Part shown: positions 49,101 to 61,262 of the stretch, one piece after another | Numbering within the stretch: position 1 is the stretch's first letter | How the letters are laid out: each line of letters begins with the position of its first letter | Assembly: GCA_903813345.2 (NCBI GenBank) | Contig: CAIIXF020000008.1 | Coordinates: 6,832,366 to 6,896,365, forward strand | Reading direction: 5' to 3' | DNA from: Owenia fusiformis | Lineage: Eukaryota > Annelida > Polychaeta > Sabellida > Oweniidae | DNA length: 64,000 nt | The notes under the pieces: model-generated | Seen by the model: the letters and a program-made list of their open reading frames with translations, nothing else | Database searches by the model: none | What the model was told of the DNA's origin: nothing | Made by a program: the position numbers and the translations under genes

Positions 49101-52100
49101 GCATATGGGACAAAACGGCATATGGGACAAAATGGTTATAACGGACAAGACGAGCACATGGCACAAGATGGGCATATGGGACAAAACGGCATATGGGACA
49201 AAACGGTCATATGGGACAAAACGGTCATATGGGACAAGGCGGTCATATGGGACAAAACGGCATATGGGACAAAATGGTTATAACGGACAAGACGAGCACA
49301 TGGCACAAGATGGGCATATGGGACAAAACGGCATATGGGACAAAACGGTCATATGGGACAAAACGGCATATGGGACAAAACGGTCATATGGGACAAAACG
49401 GTCATATGGGACAAGGCGGTCATATTGGACAAGACGGCATATGGGACAAAATGGTTATAACGGACAAGACGAGCACATGGCACAAGATGGGCATATGGGA
49501 CAAAACGGCATATGGGACAAAACGGTCATATGGGACAAAACGGTCATATGGGACAAGGCGGTCATATGGGACAAGACGGCATATGGGACAAAACGGTTAT
49601 ATGGAGCAAAATGGTTATAACGGACAAGACGAGCACATGGCACAAGATGGGCATATGGGACAAAACGGCATATGGGACAAAACGGTCATATGGGACAAAA
49701 CGGTCATATGGGACAAAATGGTTATAACGGACAAGACGAGCACATGGCACAAGATGGGCATATGGGACAAAACGGCATATGGGACAAAACGGTCATATGG
49801 GACAAAACGGTCATATGGGACAAGGCGGTCATATGGGACAAAACGGCATATGGGACAAAATGGTTATAACGGACAAGACGAGCACATGGCACAAGATGGG
49901 CATATGGGACAAAACGGCATATGGGACAAAACGGTCATATGGGACAAAACGGTCATATGGGACAAGGCGGTCATATTGGACAAGACGGCATATGGGACAA
50001 AATGGTTATAACGGACAAGACGAGCACATGGCACAAGATGGGCATATGGGACAAAACGGCATATGGGACAAAACGGTCATATGGGACAAAACGGTCATAT
50101 GGGACAAGGCGGTCATATGGGACAAGACGGCATATGGGACAAAACGGTTATATGGAGCAAAATGGTTATAACGGACAAGACGAGCACATGGCACAAGATG
50201 GGCATATGGGACAAAACGGCATATGGGACAAAACGGTCATATGGGACAAAACGGTCATATGGGACAAGGCGGTCATATGGGACAAGACGAGCATATGGGA
50301 CAAGACGACCACATGGCACAAGACGGTAATATGGGACAAAACGGTTATATGGGACAAATGGTTATATGGGACAAGACGACCACATGGCACAGGACGGGCA
50401 TATGGGACAAAATGGTCATATGGGACAAAACGGTCATATCAGGCAAAACGGTTATATGGGACAAGATGGGCATATGGGAGAAGACGAGCACATGGCACAA
50501 GACGAGCATATGAAACAAGATGGGCATATGGGACAAAACGGTCATATGGGACAAAACGGTTATATGGGACAAAATAATTATATGGGACAAGACGACCACA
50601 TGGAACAAGATTCCGTCGCATTTTATCTAGTAGCTAGGCATTTGTCACTATCATTAATTAGTGACGAAACAAGTTTCAGAAAAATATTATAGAACAAATA
50701 GGTTATTGATGATCGTATTGGAGTATGAATTTTTCCTGAGAAAATATATATTGGCTTCGGAAAATAACATATTGACACTCGGCCCGTCGCCCTCGGTAAA
50801 TATTTTCCTTGGTCAATATCATATTTTCCCTCGAAATAAGATTCATATTCAATCCCTCCCATTAAATAACCTCTATATATTAGAGCATTATGACACCACC
50901 TGGTTCACAGATTCACAAATATTATATACCTGATGTGAAGCACGAGATGGCGATTCCTAATTTTATCTTGTCGCTCCTCTTCTCGTTGTCCATGCAGAGA
51001 TAGACACAGAATATAAGCAATGACATGAACACCAGGACGACACCCAGGAATATAAAGACTTGCACCGTCTCCCACCATTCAACTGAAAAATATAATGTTA
51101 TTAGGACAATATTATTGTGTAACTTACTACAGTACTTGTGACTGTTCACAGGAATTATATTTCAAGAATGAACTATTTGGATACATAACTATTTTAATAT
51201 TTCTAAATATTTAGTGAGGTCTCTTGGCGAAAAATTATCAGAAACGTGAATTCCAACAAGATACATGATTTTCCGAGTACCAGTATAGGTCTACGCATAT
51301 GCTGAGACTAACATAAAGAGACTAATATTATGATGGTCTCAGGTCTACACGAAAATGAAAAAACAATCCGAATTACTCAGGCTAGATTTACATTAAATTA
51401 AATTTAAATTTACATTAAATTAAGACGACCTTCATCAGAACGCTGCACCTCCGACAGACATTTCTATCGACCATTACATTCCAATGTTATGTCATGAGAC
51501 AAAATGCCCCCCCCCCCCCCTCATTGTGATCAAAGTTTTCTATCAGTTCTTCTATTAAAGAATGATAGCTTGAAAACAGAAAAACTCATGTATTTTCTAA
51601 AGTTGCATTTTCCTGTTCAAACCATCTGAATATGTATCATTGCCATTCCCCATAAAATCATAAAGACTGTTACCAGCAATAGGAAATACATGGGACCAAA
51701 CTTGGTATTTTAATTATGACATTGTATTCGTTCAAAATAATATTGATGGATCAAGATGATTTCAGGATTGAAGCAAGCATGTAATTGTTAATCAATATCG
51801 ATGTTTAATTCATGAGATTTTAGATGATTTAAGAATGCAATCACGCAAGCAAATATAGAGTAGTCAAGTTTGTCTTGATGGGTGGATTTTAATGGCCGGG
51901 TATAAGAAAGGTCTAGCATCGTGGTGAATCCAAGGTGGAGAGTCGGGGTATCAGCAGGTCGCCACTCTCCTAATAAAAGATTTCGATGTTTGTTTTGACT
52001 TAAAATTTGACTCTTCATCTTTGGACATCATTTTTGAAAATAGGCCTCGTTCTTTAGGGCACGTGTGTTTTAGTTTGAAACCGTAAGGCGGCCGTAGCTT

Positions 52101-55100
52101 CCCAAAATCGAGAGAATTATGCAGCATAACACATTGGGATAAGCCTTACGATGTAGATTTCTCCATCAATTTTGTGAAGATACAGCCGCCACACGGCCGC
52201 CGAGGAGCGAATGTGACCGAAGCTTAAGAAAACCAATGGACCATATGATGTCATGGGCCGCAAGTTAAATTAATTTTACGAATGCCTTAATTAATAGACA
52301 GAATTTGTTCGGTAAGTATTTGTTCTTTTAACTGTTTGCCTGGTAATGGTATTTGTCAACCTTGCGTTTATTCATCTAAAGTATTGCTCAATTTTATAGC
52401 ATTATAACATTCGGCTCAAGTTATGAAAATATGCAAACTGGAAACCGAATCCAAAACACGATCTAGTAGTTTACAACTCCAATGCTAGTTCAAGTACGTC
52501 AGCATAATTTGAGTCCAGATAAAACAATTTTCTACTGATTTATTATCATTTGAGGCAATGGAATAAACTCCCTACCAAAAGTTTGGAAAACCTAGCTCCT
52601 CCATTTGATTGATTTGAACCATTTTGCCAAAGCATGTTTAAAGTCGATGATTATCAAATACTCACAAATATCAAATTTGTGTGCAGAGGAGAAAATTTCA
52701 AAAATTAACAGGCTTTATATTATAGCATTCTTTCCGATGGAGAGTGGAATCAGTGGATGTCGTCAAGCGTTTGAAGGGGAGTGGATGCATATTAATAAAC
52801 GAATAATCAACTAACCAGGTAAACGATCACACCACAATCTACAATACGAATACGCTGAACAAACGGCAAATGACAAAGGCCGTCGTTATATATATATGCT
52901 TTTAAGTATGCTTTATGAACAGGTAATAATGATATCATCAAGCTGACAATAATACATGATACGGAACAACAAGATACACGCATGTAACACTTTGCAAAGA
53001 TGAACCTTGACTTAAATCCGATATTTCCTCATAAAATTGCAATGCTCATCGTGATAATAATAGTCCAGGGCAACCTCTCTTTCATTCATCATAGAGGTTC
53101 TCGTCATATATAGTCAAGAGGGACTTGTAAATCATATCCTCCGATCGCAAGGCTCCATCCAAGATCCAGAATATCAGGAAGAAGGAGGGACGAGTTCGGT
53201 ATCCCCATGGGCTTTCAATTAGTCTAGTTGAAAGCCCATGGTAGCCCTTTGTTCGGAGTATTTTAACATAGAGGAAATTCCTTAGGGGTACATGGGCCAA
53301 CAAGGAAGTTTTCTTCCAATTTCAAAATGAGTTAAAAACCAAACCATGGATCTCTTTTTAAATGGCTTGAAGTTATATTCTATTACAATTCTATCACTGT
53401 TAAAATTATATATCTGCTTTAAATGGGCTTATTAGCCTCTTGCAGGACATAGACATAGATAGGAAGATGGTAAATCAAAATGGGTTATATTTTTGAACCA
53501 ACCCTGAGGGTTGAGAAAACAGAAACTACCAAAAATCCAAAAAGTAAATATTACACATAAATGTACATGTACATCTTAAAACCGTTTGGTTATGTTTCCT
53601 TTTTAGTTTTAAATAATCCCTATACCTGGCTCCCTGCTAATTCAACATTTGACAATGTTGGGTTATCGCCAAAATAATAGAGATTTTCAACAAATCTATG
53701 AAAGTCTTGTGAAAAACTGAATTAGGTGTGAGTTAAAATCATCGCCAATAATCGAGAAGAAAAACAGGGACTAATACGTCCAAGGTCGTAAAGTATCCCT
53801 AGCAAGTTTTTGTCGTATAGTTTGATGTACCTTATAAGTAATTATCCGTGAGAATTTGGCCCAGGGAACTTACAAATCAAATCAAATATAGGGAACATAC
53901 ATTTTATTTGATTTCACTTAAAAATGCATAATCGACTGGATAATTCTATTCACCAATACACATGACCAATCTAGCTGCCAACGACGCAGTTGTTATTTGT
54001 GTTACATCTCAATTCAGGGACGACTCTAATAATGTGTCCCCATTGCCTCATCATTCTCCTCTTTATTTGTTGTTAAAAGTTACTTCGACAATCTTTCAGA
54101 ATAGATAAATGATTCATATTTCATGATTTATCACGGACGGGACTGATATAAATACATCCACGACTATGATTTATTCCCGGGGATTTGTTTCACTCGGTGT
54201 ATGATATCCCTCGTGTCTACTACCCCAGACCATCATATTCGAGGGAAGATATAGCCTATCAATTATTATTAGGAGATCGTCTTAAACTTCAAGAACCAGG
54301 GGAAATCAAAGCAATGACTGAGAACAAATAACCATTGCAAGAGCATGACTCTTCATGGAAAGGTCTCTTTGATACTAGGCTAGAAAGATCCAATGCAGAC
54401 CTATTGGCGCAGCCAGGGGCGTGACTCCCTGACTCGCACCCCCCCCCCTCCCCACTTCTGAGACCCCTAGCAGGAAAAGCAATGGCAATACGGCCATGTG
54501 TGCAAAATTTTAAGCTATTTAAACATATTGTTTAGCTATACTCCATTTGTGTCAGTGAGATACATTCAAAGGGATCACCTTGCATCACATGACCTGCATA
54601 TAGTCCTGCTTCAGACTGTGGACCTCCCCACAGGGGGAAGGGGCGGGGCATTCGAGGATTTGTAGCTAGACTAAAAACAGTTCTAGTTTGAAGAGTAGTA
54701 AACTATTGTTGCTTGTTTTCGCACATTAATCTAAAAACATGTCGAGTGACTGGTCATTCTCCTTACAAACGTTGAAGGTATGAAAGTGAAATGTATGATA
54801 CAATATGTAGTCTGTGTATATAGAGAAATGGTAGTCTCCATGAAGACGACACCTCCAAAAATGTATCCCCATATATGTAGAGAACAAAAATCCATACCTC
54901 TATATGACATGGTCCCTATGCTGGAGACGCACTCCGAGACTGATTCAAGGTTATACGATTCATGGAAATCCTTGGTGGTACATACAAGCCAAAGTCCTAT
55001 CATTGTAGTCTCGGAACTTGTAGGATTCTCCGTCGACTTGATGAGCCATCCCGGGGCAACGAACACCACAAGGTTCAATAGCATCACCACTATAAACACA

Positions 55101-55138
55101 ACCAAGACAACCTTGGCACAACCCGAGTTGTTCCCCAT
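45965..55138 (-). CDS. Claudin/PMP22-like four-helix membrane protein 3
   Basis: Exons in transcript order: 54898-55138 (ATG at 55136-55138), 50930-51082, 45965-46116 (exon 3B); 181 residues. A second, equivalent last exon 3A is at 42392-42543. Introns are phase 1, as in the two neighbouring paralogues. Helices are at about 9-30, 86-110, 120-142 and 157-178. The first extracellular loop has W31, GLW at 48-50, C53 and C70, the compact claudin-type signature. The tail after helix 4 is nearly absent, so no PDZ-binding end is apparent. Intron 2 (46117-50929) is almost entirely an 18-bp minisatellite; intron 1 (51083-54897) is about 3.8 kb. The family is clear, the specific function is not. Confidence 0.88.
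46141..50612. repeat. 18-bp minisatellite, array 2 (about 250 units)
   Basis: Unit GGACAAAACGGTCATATG. On the + strand it reads MGQNGH, WDKTVI or GTKRSY depending on frame, and on the - strand MTVLSH or VPYDRF; only one reverse frame meets a TGA in each unit. Blocks of several hundred bp recur (a shared marker block at about 46.21, 46.87, 47.68 and 48.58 kb). Towards 49.1-50.3 kb shorter higher-order repeats dominate, with frequent 17-bp units (GGACAAAACGGCATATG). Because indels only switch between open frames, long ORFs survive. It fills intron 2 of claudin-like gene 3, starting about 27 nt from exon 3B. Confidence 0.96.
51083..54897 (-). other. Intron 1 of claudin-like gene 3
   Basis: Non-coding as far as can be seen. 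It contains poly-C tracts (about 51508 and 54441), a hairpin at 53205-53241, and a - strand open stretch at 53082-53200 reading GALRSEDMIYKSLLTIYDEN. That stretch has protein-like composition but no family and no clear splice partner. A region at 52.07-52.22 kb carries ggcggccgtag-type repeats, also seen after exons 3A and 3B. Confidence 0.4.
53205..53241. repeat. 37-bp hairpin, second copy
   Basis: CCATGGGCTTTCAATTAG followed almost directly by CTAGTTGAAAGCCCATGG; same arms as 8786-8827 with a 5-bp shorter loop. Confidence 0.75.
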
Positions 55139-55159
55139 CCTGCTTCCCTTTCCTTAACT

Positions 55160-57490
55160 CAGTCCCAGGGTTTCAATCTCCTGCAGTTTCTCTCTATTTT
55201 ATATCTTCTATTATTGACATTGATTGCTTTACACTCTATTGGATTTTTTTAATCAGCATTAGATACCCTGATACTATGATACTCAGGGTAATAATTAGAG
55301 TCCATTTGTTTGAAATTTAACGAGAACGCCCGCTCGTCGCCATCTTGCATAGTACCTGTAGTCAATTTTACGTGTTTATGTTTTTTGCTTTTAAGCCTTT
55401 TTACTACAACCGTTTGTTATGCTCTGTTATGCTCTGTTCTTTTACTATAAAATACATAAATCGGGTAAATAGTTGAGGTCATGAACATTTTGAATAGGCA
55501 CTCATATCGTGTTACACTTTGCCGGGCTCATTTAATGAACTAACGAGCTCTATTTAAACTGAGTTTCCAACACTTTGAGGAGTTTTTATTCTATATAGAT
55601 CTAAATCCGCATATATTCCCTAGATTGTAGCTGATCGCTTATATCAATAATCTGAGTGTGTAGTTTCCAAATTGAAAATTATTGCAATTTTGTTAAAGCA
55701 ACTTTAATTTAATCCCCGACGTCTATTTTATCGTTTATGTGTCAAATTGATGCTTTTAAGGTAACCCTGTTACCGCGTCTTCTTTCGAAAGCCTTCACTC
55801 TCTTTCTGGAATATTGTGAAAAGATTATTGGAAAAACGTCAAGTATTGTCCGTGAATTCTCCAAACGAAATTGATTCCCCGGAATGTTTACACCTTCAAT
55901 TTAAACGTTCAACCGTATTTGGAGAAAGCACATCCTCTGCAACCGATGGTTGATATGAAGATGAGACAATTATCGCACCTTAAGGTATACCTGTAATAGC
56001 TCGATAATTGTCTATTAGAATCTTTAACGCAGTCAATAATCTCAATATTTAATCATCTGACTAAAGATCGATGGGGCTAAGAACGCTAAGATGATGGATG
56101 CCATTGTGGAATTTAATTTGATATTCGTGTGTATATCACTTTAAAATTAATTTTAAAGCATATTTCAGTTCGAGTTTAGATTTTTTCCTCAATATAACAA
56201 TAGCAAAAAGTTATGATTGGTCCTTTTTTAAAACACATGGGATAAAAGGTAGTTGGTTTGCCAAACGTATTTAGGGTAGTGTATCTTTTAAATCATGCTA
56301 TGTAAAAATCCTGTTAGCTTTAAAATGAGAAAAACAACAAAGTCATGAGGACTTGATTGAATTTGAAGGCTTTCAGGTGAAACGGAAAAGGTGTTGTTTT
56401 ATATGGTTTCTCTCAACTCAAAATGCTACGTTTAAATATAGCCATGTAGAGAAATTATCCTTGCAATATTTTAATCGTATTTGTGTTTTGTGACTGTTTG
56501 TTGACGGATGTTTGGGTAGTTCCCATGACGTTTCTCTGTTCCGACTTACACCCCCGTCATAAATTTGAAAACCAATGCAATGTTAGAATTTTTATCTGCA
56601 AAACCTAAATTAAAGAAATACCTACCTATAACTATTTTGGGCTGGAAATGTAAATTGAAGTTCATTCCAAATAACTCAGATTTTCCCAAAGATTCCCATG
56701 CTGACAAGAGTGAAATGATTGTTTTGCTATTCTGCAGGTAGATAGTCTATACATTCATTCATTCTAGCAATCTACAAATTTATTCTATGTAGACAACTGG
56801 CTTTCATGCCTTTATTTGACAAATAATTGATCGACAGGATCAAAAACAAAAGGGTTATAGGTCTTATAGGTTATGTATTAACCCTAAACCTAGAGATCTC
56901 TAGCTCCTAACCCCCCCCCCCTACCCCCCTCCCGATTGGGAGACCCAGAGACTTGAATATCAAACTCTGTAAATCTAAGATGTTGAAAAGGCGCTGTACG
57001 AGCAATCGAATATTCTCAGATTATTTATTGCTTTTTGTTTTCGAAGATTCCACACAGGACTTCTCAAATATAAATTATTCCGGCCATTGCCACATTATTG
57101 GCAGATTACACTTTATGGTAGTCTTGTAAGAGGATAAGTTATCTCTTGCAAGACCAAGCACGATTAATTTTATTAAATGTCTACAATTCTAATCTATAGT
57201 AGAGCCGGGAGTAGAGCACCAATGAGAACACACCATGTTCAAGTCTCGTAATGTAGGCAGAGTATAAGTATTTTGGCTAATTATATTGATTATAATTACA
57301 CATCGGTACCTTAAAAAGGATTTGCATCCTGGTAGTATAAATATCGTTGTATCAAACGAAGAAGATGCAACATTATGTGAATATACTAGATTGTTATGCT
57401 TTAGTAATTTGATATTTTCAGCTTCATGGCTGAAAATATGTACATCAGTCGAAATCAGGCGAGCAAAGAGATAGTTTGCAATCTACTTTA
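55160..57490. other. Intergenic DNA upstream of claudin-like gene 3
   Basis: Should include the promoter of claudin-like gene 3, but no clear core-promoter motif was identified. No coding exon is seen. A poly-C-rich stretch is at about 56911-56933. Confidence 0.4.
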
Positions 57491-57495
57491 ACTTG

Positions 57496-57664
57496 AAAGT
57501 TGTTGATTTTCTTTCTCAGAGATATTTACTTTTCTTTTGACGTTTCGAAGGATGTCCATCCTACTTCTTCAGAAATAAAATTATATTTGAATCAAACTGG
57601 GTGGACATCCTACGAAGCGTCAAAAGAAAAATAAATATCTCTGAGAAAGAAAATCGACAACTTT
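57496..57664. mobile_element. Palindromic MITE with 64-bp arms
   Basis: The arm at 57496-57559 (tttctttctcagagatattt and flanking bases) is complementary to 57601-57664, with a loop of about 41 bp. It has no coding capacity. Confidence 0.8.
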
Positions 57665-57928
57665 GTTAATAGTACATTACCACCAGAGAGGAACATTCAT
57701 AGAAGTACTTATAGCATGTTTATTATTCCCGTATAACTTATAAACCGTTTGATAACGTCATCATTTATTGCGCAGTCGATACGGCCATGGGTGTGATATA
57801 TAGGATATCCTATGATTTTGAGGAATGTCATTATTATCTACGAGGTGATATTGATATCTGCACGAGAGAGCGAAGCGATCACCGAGTAGATTGAAATGAT
57901 ATTCTAAAAAATGCATAGGAATTTCTTA

Positions 57929-58175
57929 TTATCCTACACTTACTGGTAGTGTACTAAATGTTTGATATCATTGAAAAATAAATTTCATGTCAAATAGTTC
58001 AATTTGGCGGGAAATCAACAAGCGGATCGGAGTATATCGTCACGATGTCCTCCGCATATTGGTTTCCCGGAGTATATCGTAGCGATATCCTCCGGTTATT
58101 CATATTGCCAATAGATATCAAATTTATTTTTTGATGTTATTATACATATAGTACACTAACTTAAGTGTAGGATAA
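57929..58175. mobile_element. Inverted-repeat element with TTATCCTACACTT ends
   Basis: The ends TTATCCTACACTT and AAGTGTAGGATAA continue into about 55-bp arms (tagtgtacta .. and mirrored). The middle holds two copies of an imperfect dyad, GGAGTATATCGTNNCGAT .. TCCTCCG. The bases just left of the element (atatcctatgattttgagg) also occur near 21268. Confidence 0.65.
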
Positions 58176-58309
58176 TTTTATAAATCGTCGTCTATGCGTA
58201 TGAATATCACACTTATGGACATGAGCTATAAGTGATTTGCAAAATCCATCGATTCCATCTATTTATCCACTCATCTCGTAGTTTACATTCAACACTAGTG
58301 TAGGTAACA

Positions 58310-59750
58310 GGGGTAGCGTCAACAAGATTTAGAGACGAAGAATTTATCTATTTGACGGAAAAGGGGGTGCGTTTGCATTGCACCCCCCCCCCCTCCCAAA
58401 GGGCCATGTTCACCATCTATTGACCTGAAATACTACAATGTGGCAACTGATCAGTAACATGGGTAGCATTCATCATAACATAGTGACATCTTTCAATGAT
58501 TGTAAAAAGAGGGGTATGTTTGCATTGCACCCGCCCCCCCCCCCCCCGACGACCATGTATTGTATTGTATTATCTTCATTTCCTCCTAATAAAAGAAGAG
58601 CACAATAGTAACAGAGAGTAACTGAAATACTATGGTAAAGCGTGGCAGCTGATCGGTGAAATGGGTTGCATTCATCATAACACAGTGACATCTTTCAATG
58701 ATAGTAAAACTTTATCAGATTCAACAAGATTTAGAGAAATCATCGATATCATTATTGATGAAGAATTTATCTATTTGACGGAAAAGAGGGTGCGTTTGCA
58801 TTGCACCCCCCCCCCCTTCCCAAACGGCCATGTTCACCATCTATTGACCTGAAATACTACAATGTGGCAACTGATCAGTAACATGGGTAGCATTCATCAT
58901 AACATAGTGACATCTTTCAATGATGGTACAAAGAGGGGTGCGTTTGCATTGTACCCCCCCCTTCCCAAACGGCCATGTTCACCATCTATTGACCTGAAAT
59001 ACTACAATGTGGCAACTGATCAGTAACATGGGTAGCATTCATCATAACATAGTGACATCTTTCAATGATGGTAAAAAGAGGGGTGCGTTTGCATTGTACC
59101 CCCCCCCCCCTTCCCAAACGGCCATGTTCACCATCTATTGCCCTGAACTACTACAATGTGGCAACTGATCAGTAACATGGGTAGCATTCATCATAACAAA
59201 GTGACATCTTTCAATGATGGTAAAAAGAGGGGTGCGTTTGCATTGTACCCCCCCCCCCCCCCTTCCCAAACGGCCATGTTCACCATCTATTGACCTGAAA
59301 TACTACAATGTGGCAACTGATCAGTAACATGGGTAGCATTCATCATAACATAGTGACATCTTTCAATGATGGTAAAAAGAGGGGTGCGTTTGCATTGTAC
59401 CCCCCCCCTTCCCAAACGGCCATGTTCACCATCTATTGACCTGAAATACTACAATGTGGCAACTGATCAGTAACATGGGTAGCATTCATCATAACATAGT
59501 GACATCTTTCAATGATAGTAAAAAGAGGGGTATGTTTGCATTGCATCCACCGCCGCCCCCCCCCCCCCCCCCCTTGCCCAACGACAATGTTTTGTATTGT
59601 ATTATCTTCATTCATTTAAGAAGAGCACAATATAGTAAAAGAGAGTAACTGAAATACTATATAGTATAGCGTGGCAGCTGATCGGTGAGATGGGTTGCAT
59701 TCATCATAACACAGTGACATCTTTCAATGATAGTAAAACTTTATCAGATT
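58310..59750. repeat. 147-150 bp satellite with a variable poly-C tract
   Basis: About nine units marked by gtgcgtttgcattg followed by 7-17 C, then a shared block with catgttcaccatctattgac and ggtagcattcatcataacat. Two units (about 58557-58700 and 59585-59735) are a variant with tgtattgtattgtattatct instead of the usual sequence, so there is a two-type pattern. Non-coding. Confidence 0.9.
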
Positions 59751-59879
59751 CATTCATGACACAAAACCACTATTTCGCGAGATCTCTTCAATTTTACATT
59801 TATACTAATGCCTGGTCTACACGTTACTCAATGGGTTGTAGTTGGATAAAGGGTGGACATAAACATGGTTAATCATTTA

Positions 59880-61262
59880 ATCCCAGGTGGCAACGAATGT
59901 GAAGGAAGCAACAATGACTAGAGACAGGTTGAGGGTACTTTCTTGACAAATTAATCAATTGTCACATTTTAAAAATATTTGAGCTCATATTTTTCAATTA
60001 TTTCAAAAAACTAACTAAATTTCAGAATATTCTTCGATTTTGTGTCATCTTGGATCACCTTTTTTAAATAAAGAAATACTTTGAATGGCTTGTTTTAATT
60101 TTAAACTTTTTCTGACATTTGACACATTTCTGGTAATAAAGGAATGAAAACAAATGTTTAACGAATCTAGTAGTTACATAAAAAGTAATCAAATAATACA
60201 TATGTTTGCAATAGAGGTTTTATTATATTATATCAATTTAAAACAAAGCTGGACAAATTAAATCACAAAATACCTACATACATTTAACATGTAAAATAGC
60301 GTTGTTCAATAAGACACTTAAATTTGTACAATATTTTATAAAATATGGCAATATCTTGGTACAGTAGGCACCATGAAATAATAACTATTTTAATTTAGAT
60401 CTGACTTATGCATTTTTATATATCATATGCAACAACATATATGCATCAACATATATGCAACAATATGTATATGCATCAACCTCACAGATAGAGAACAATG
60501 GACTTTACGAATTCTTAACTTTAAGAATGTTCTGTTAATGGGCCCCTGAACACCTTTGAATGGTCTCAATTGAGCTTTTTCCAATGCATATCATATGCAC
60601 ATATGCAAAAATATAATATGTATTAACACATATGATATATCATCACCAACATATAGTATATCATCAGTATAGTACTCTATTGCAGCACTGGAATTACATA
60701 CAGTTTACATAAAAATATACAATTTATTTTTACATCTACATCTATAATATTTACAAACTGTCAATATGATCCTGTCAGATTCTACATGCCATATTCCATT
60801 TTGCAATTACCATATCCATCAAAAAATGATGTTTTCTGAATTATGAACAATGACATACTTAAATATTCTAGGCATACCTCAACCCCCCCCCCCCACCCCC
60901 ACCTCTCATCCTCAACCCACCCCCTTCATACATCTGCAAATGTACAAAACAAACAATTTTGAAAATATTCAGCATATTTGTAACAAAAGATTCCAACAGC
61001 TTAAATCCATATCTAAAACCAAGATAAAGTTGGGGAGGGAGGTGGGAAATAAAATATGAGTAAGGTAGAAGTGCATCTTTTTCCAAAATACTGCCATGAA
61101 TATTTCAGGTTGATACCTGAACATCAATTAATCTCACCATTGTACATCCAGACACCTACATGTGCCACATATCCAATAGATATGTTTCTCAGTTGTTATC
61201 AATAATTGTTTCTCTCATAAAAAAATTATTTGTTTCTCATTCTTTTGTCCCGTTCTTATCAA
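59880..61262. other. Intergenic DNA, no gene seen
   Basis: AT-rich with tatgca-type simple repeats at 60.42-60.66 kb and a poly-C tract at 60883-60902. A half-copy of the 27.35-27.46 kb element is at about 60482-60550. Confidence 0.4.

Noticed and set aside
46141-50612. CRISPR-like direct repeats
   Set aside because: The repeats are contiguous with no unique spacers, and the setting is a eukaryotic intron.
42471-50692. Many long open frames (up to about 270 codons) on both strands with MGQNGH, WDKTVI, MTVLSH or VPYDRF repeats
   Set aside because: They result from an 18-bp unit lacking stops in five frames; no frame is favoured, and the array sits in an intron of a gene with intact flanking exons.
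53082-53303. Protein-like - strand frame within intron 1 of claudin-like gene 3
   Set aside because: It runs through the 53205-53241 hairpin and has no clear acceptor or family; mentioned only in the intron entry.
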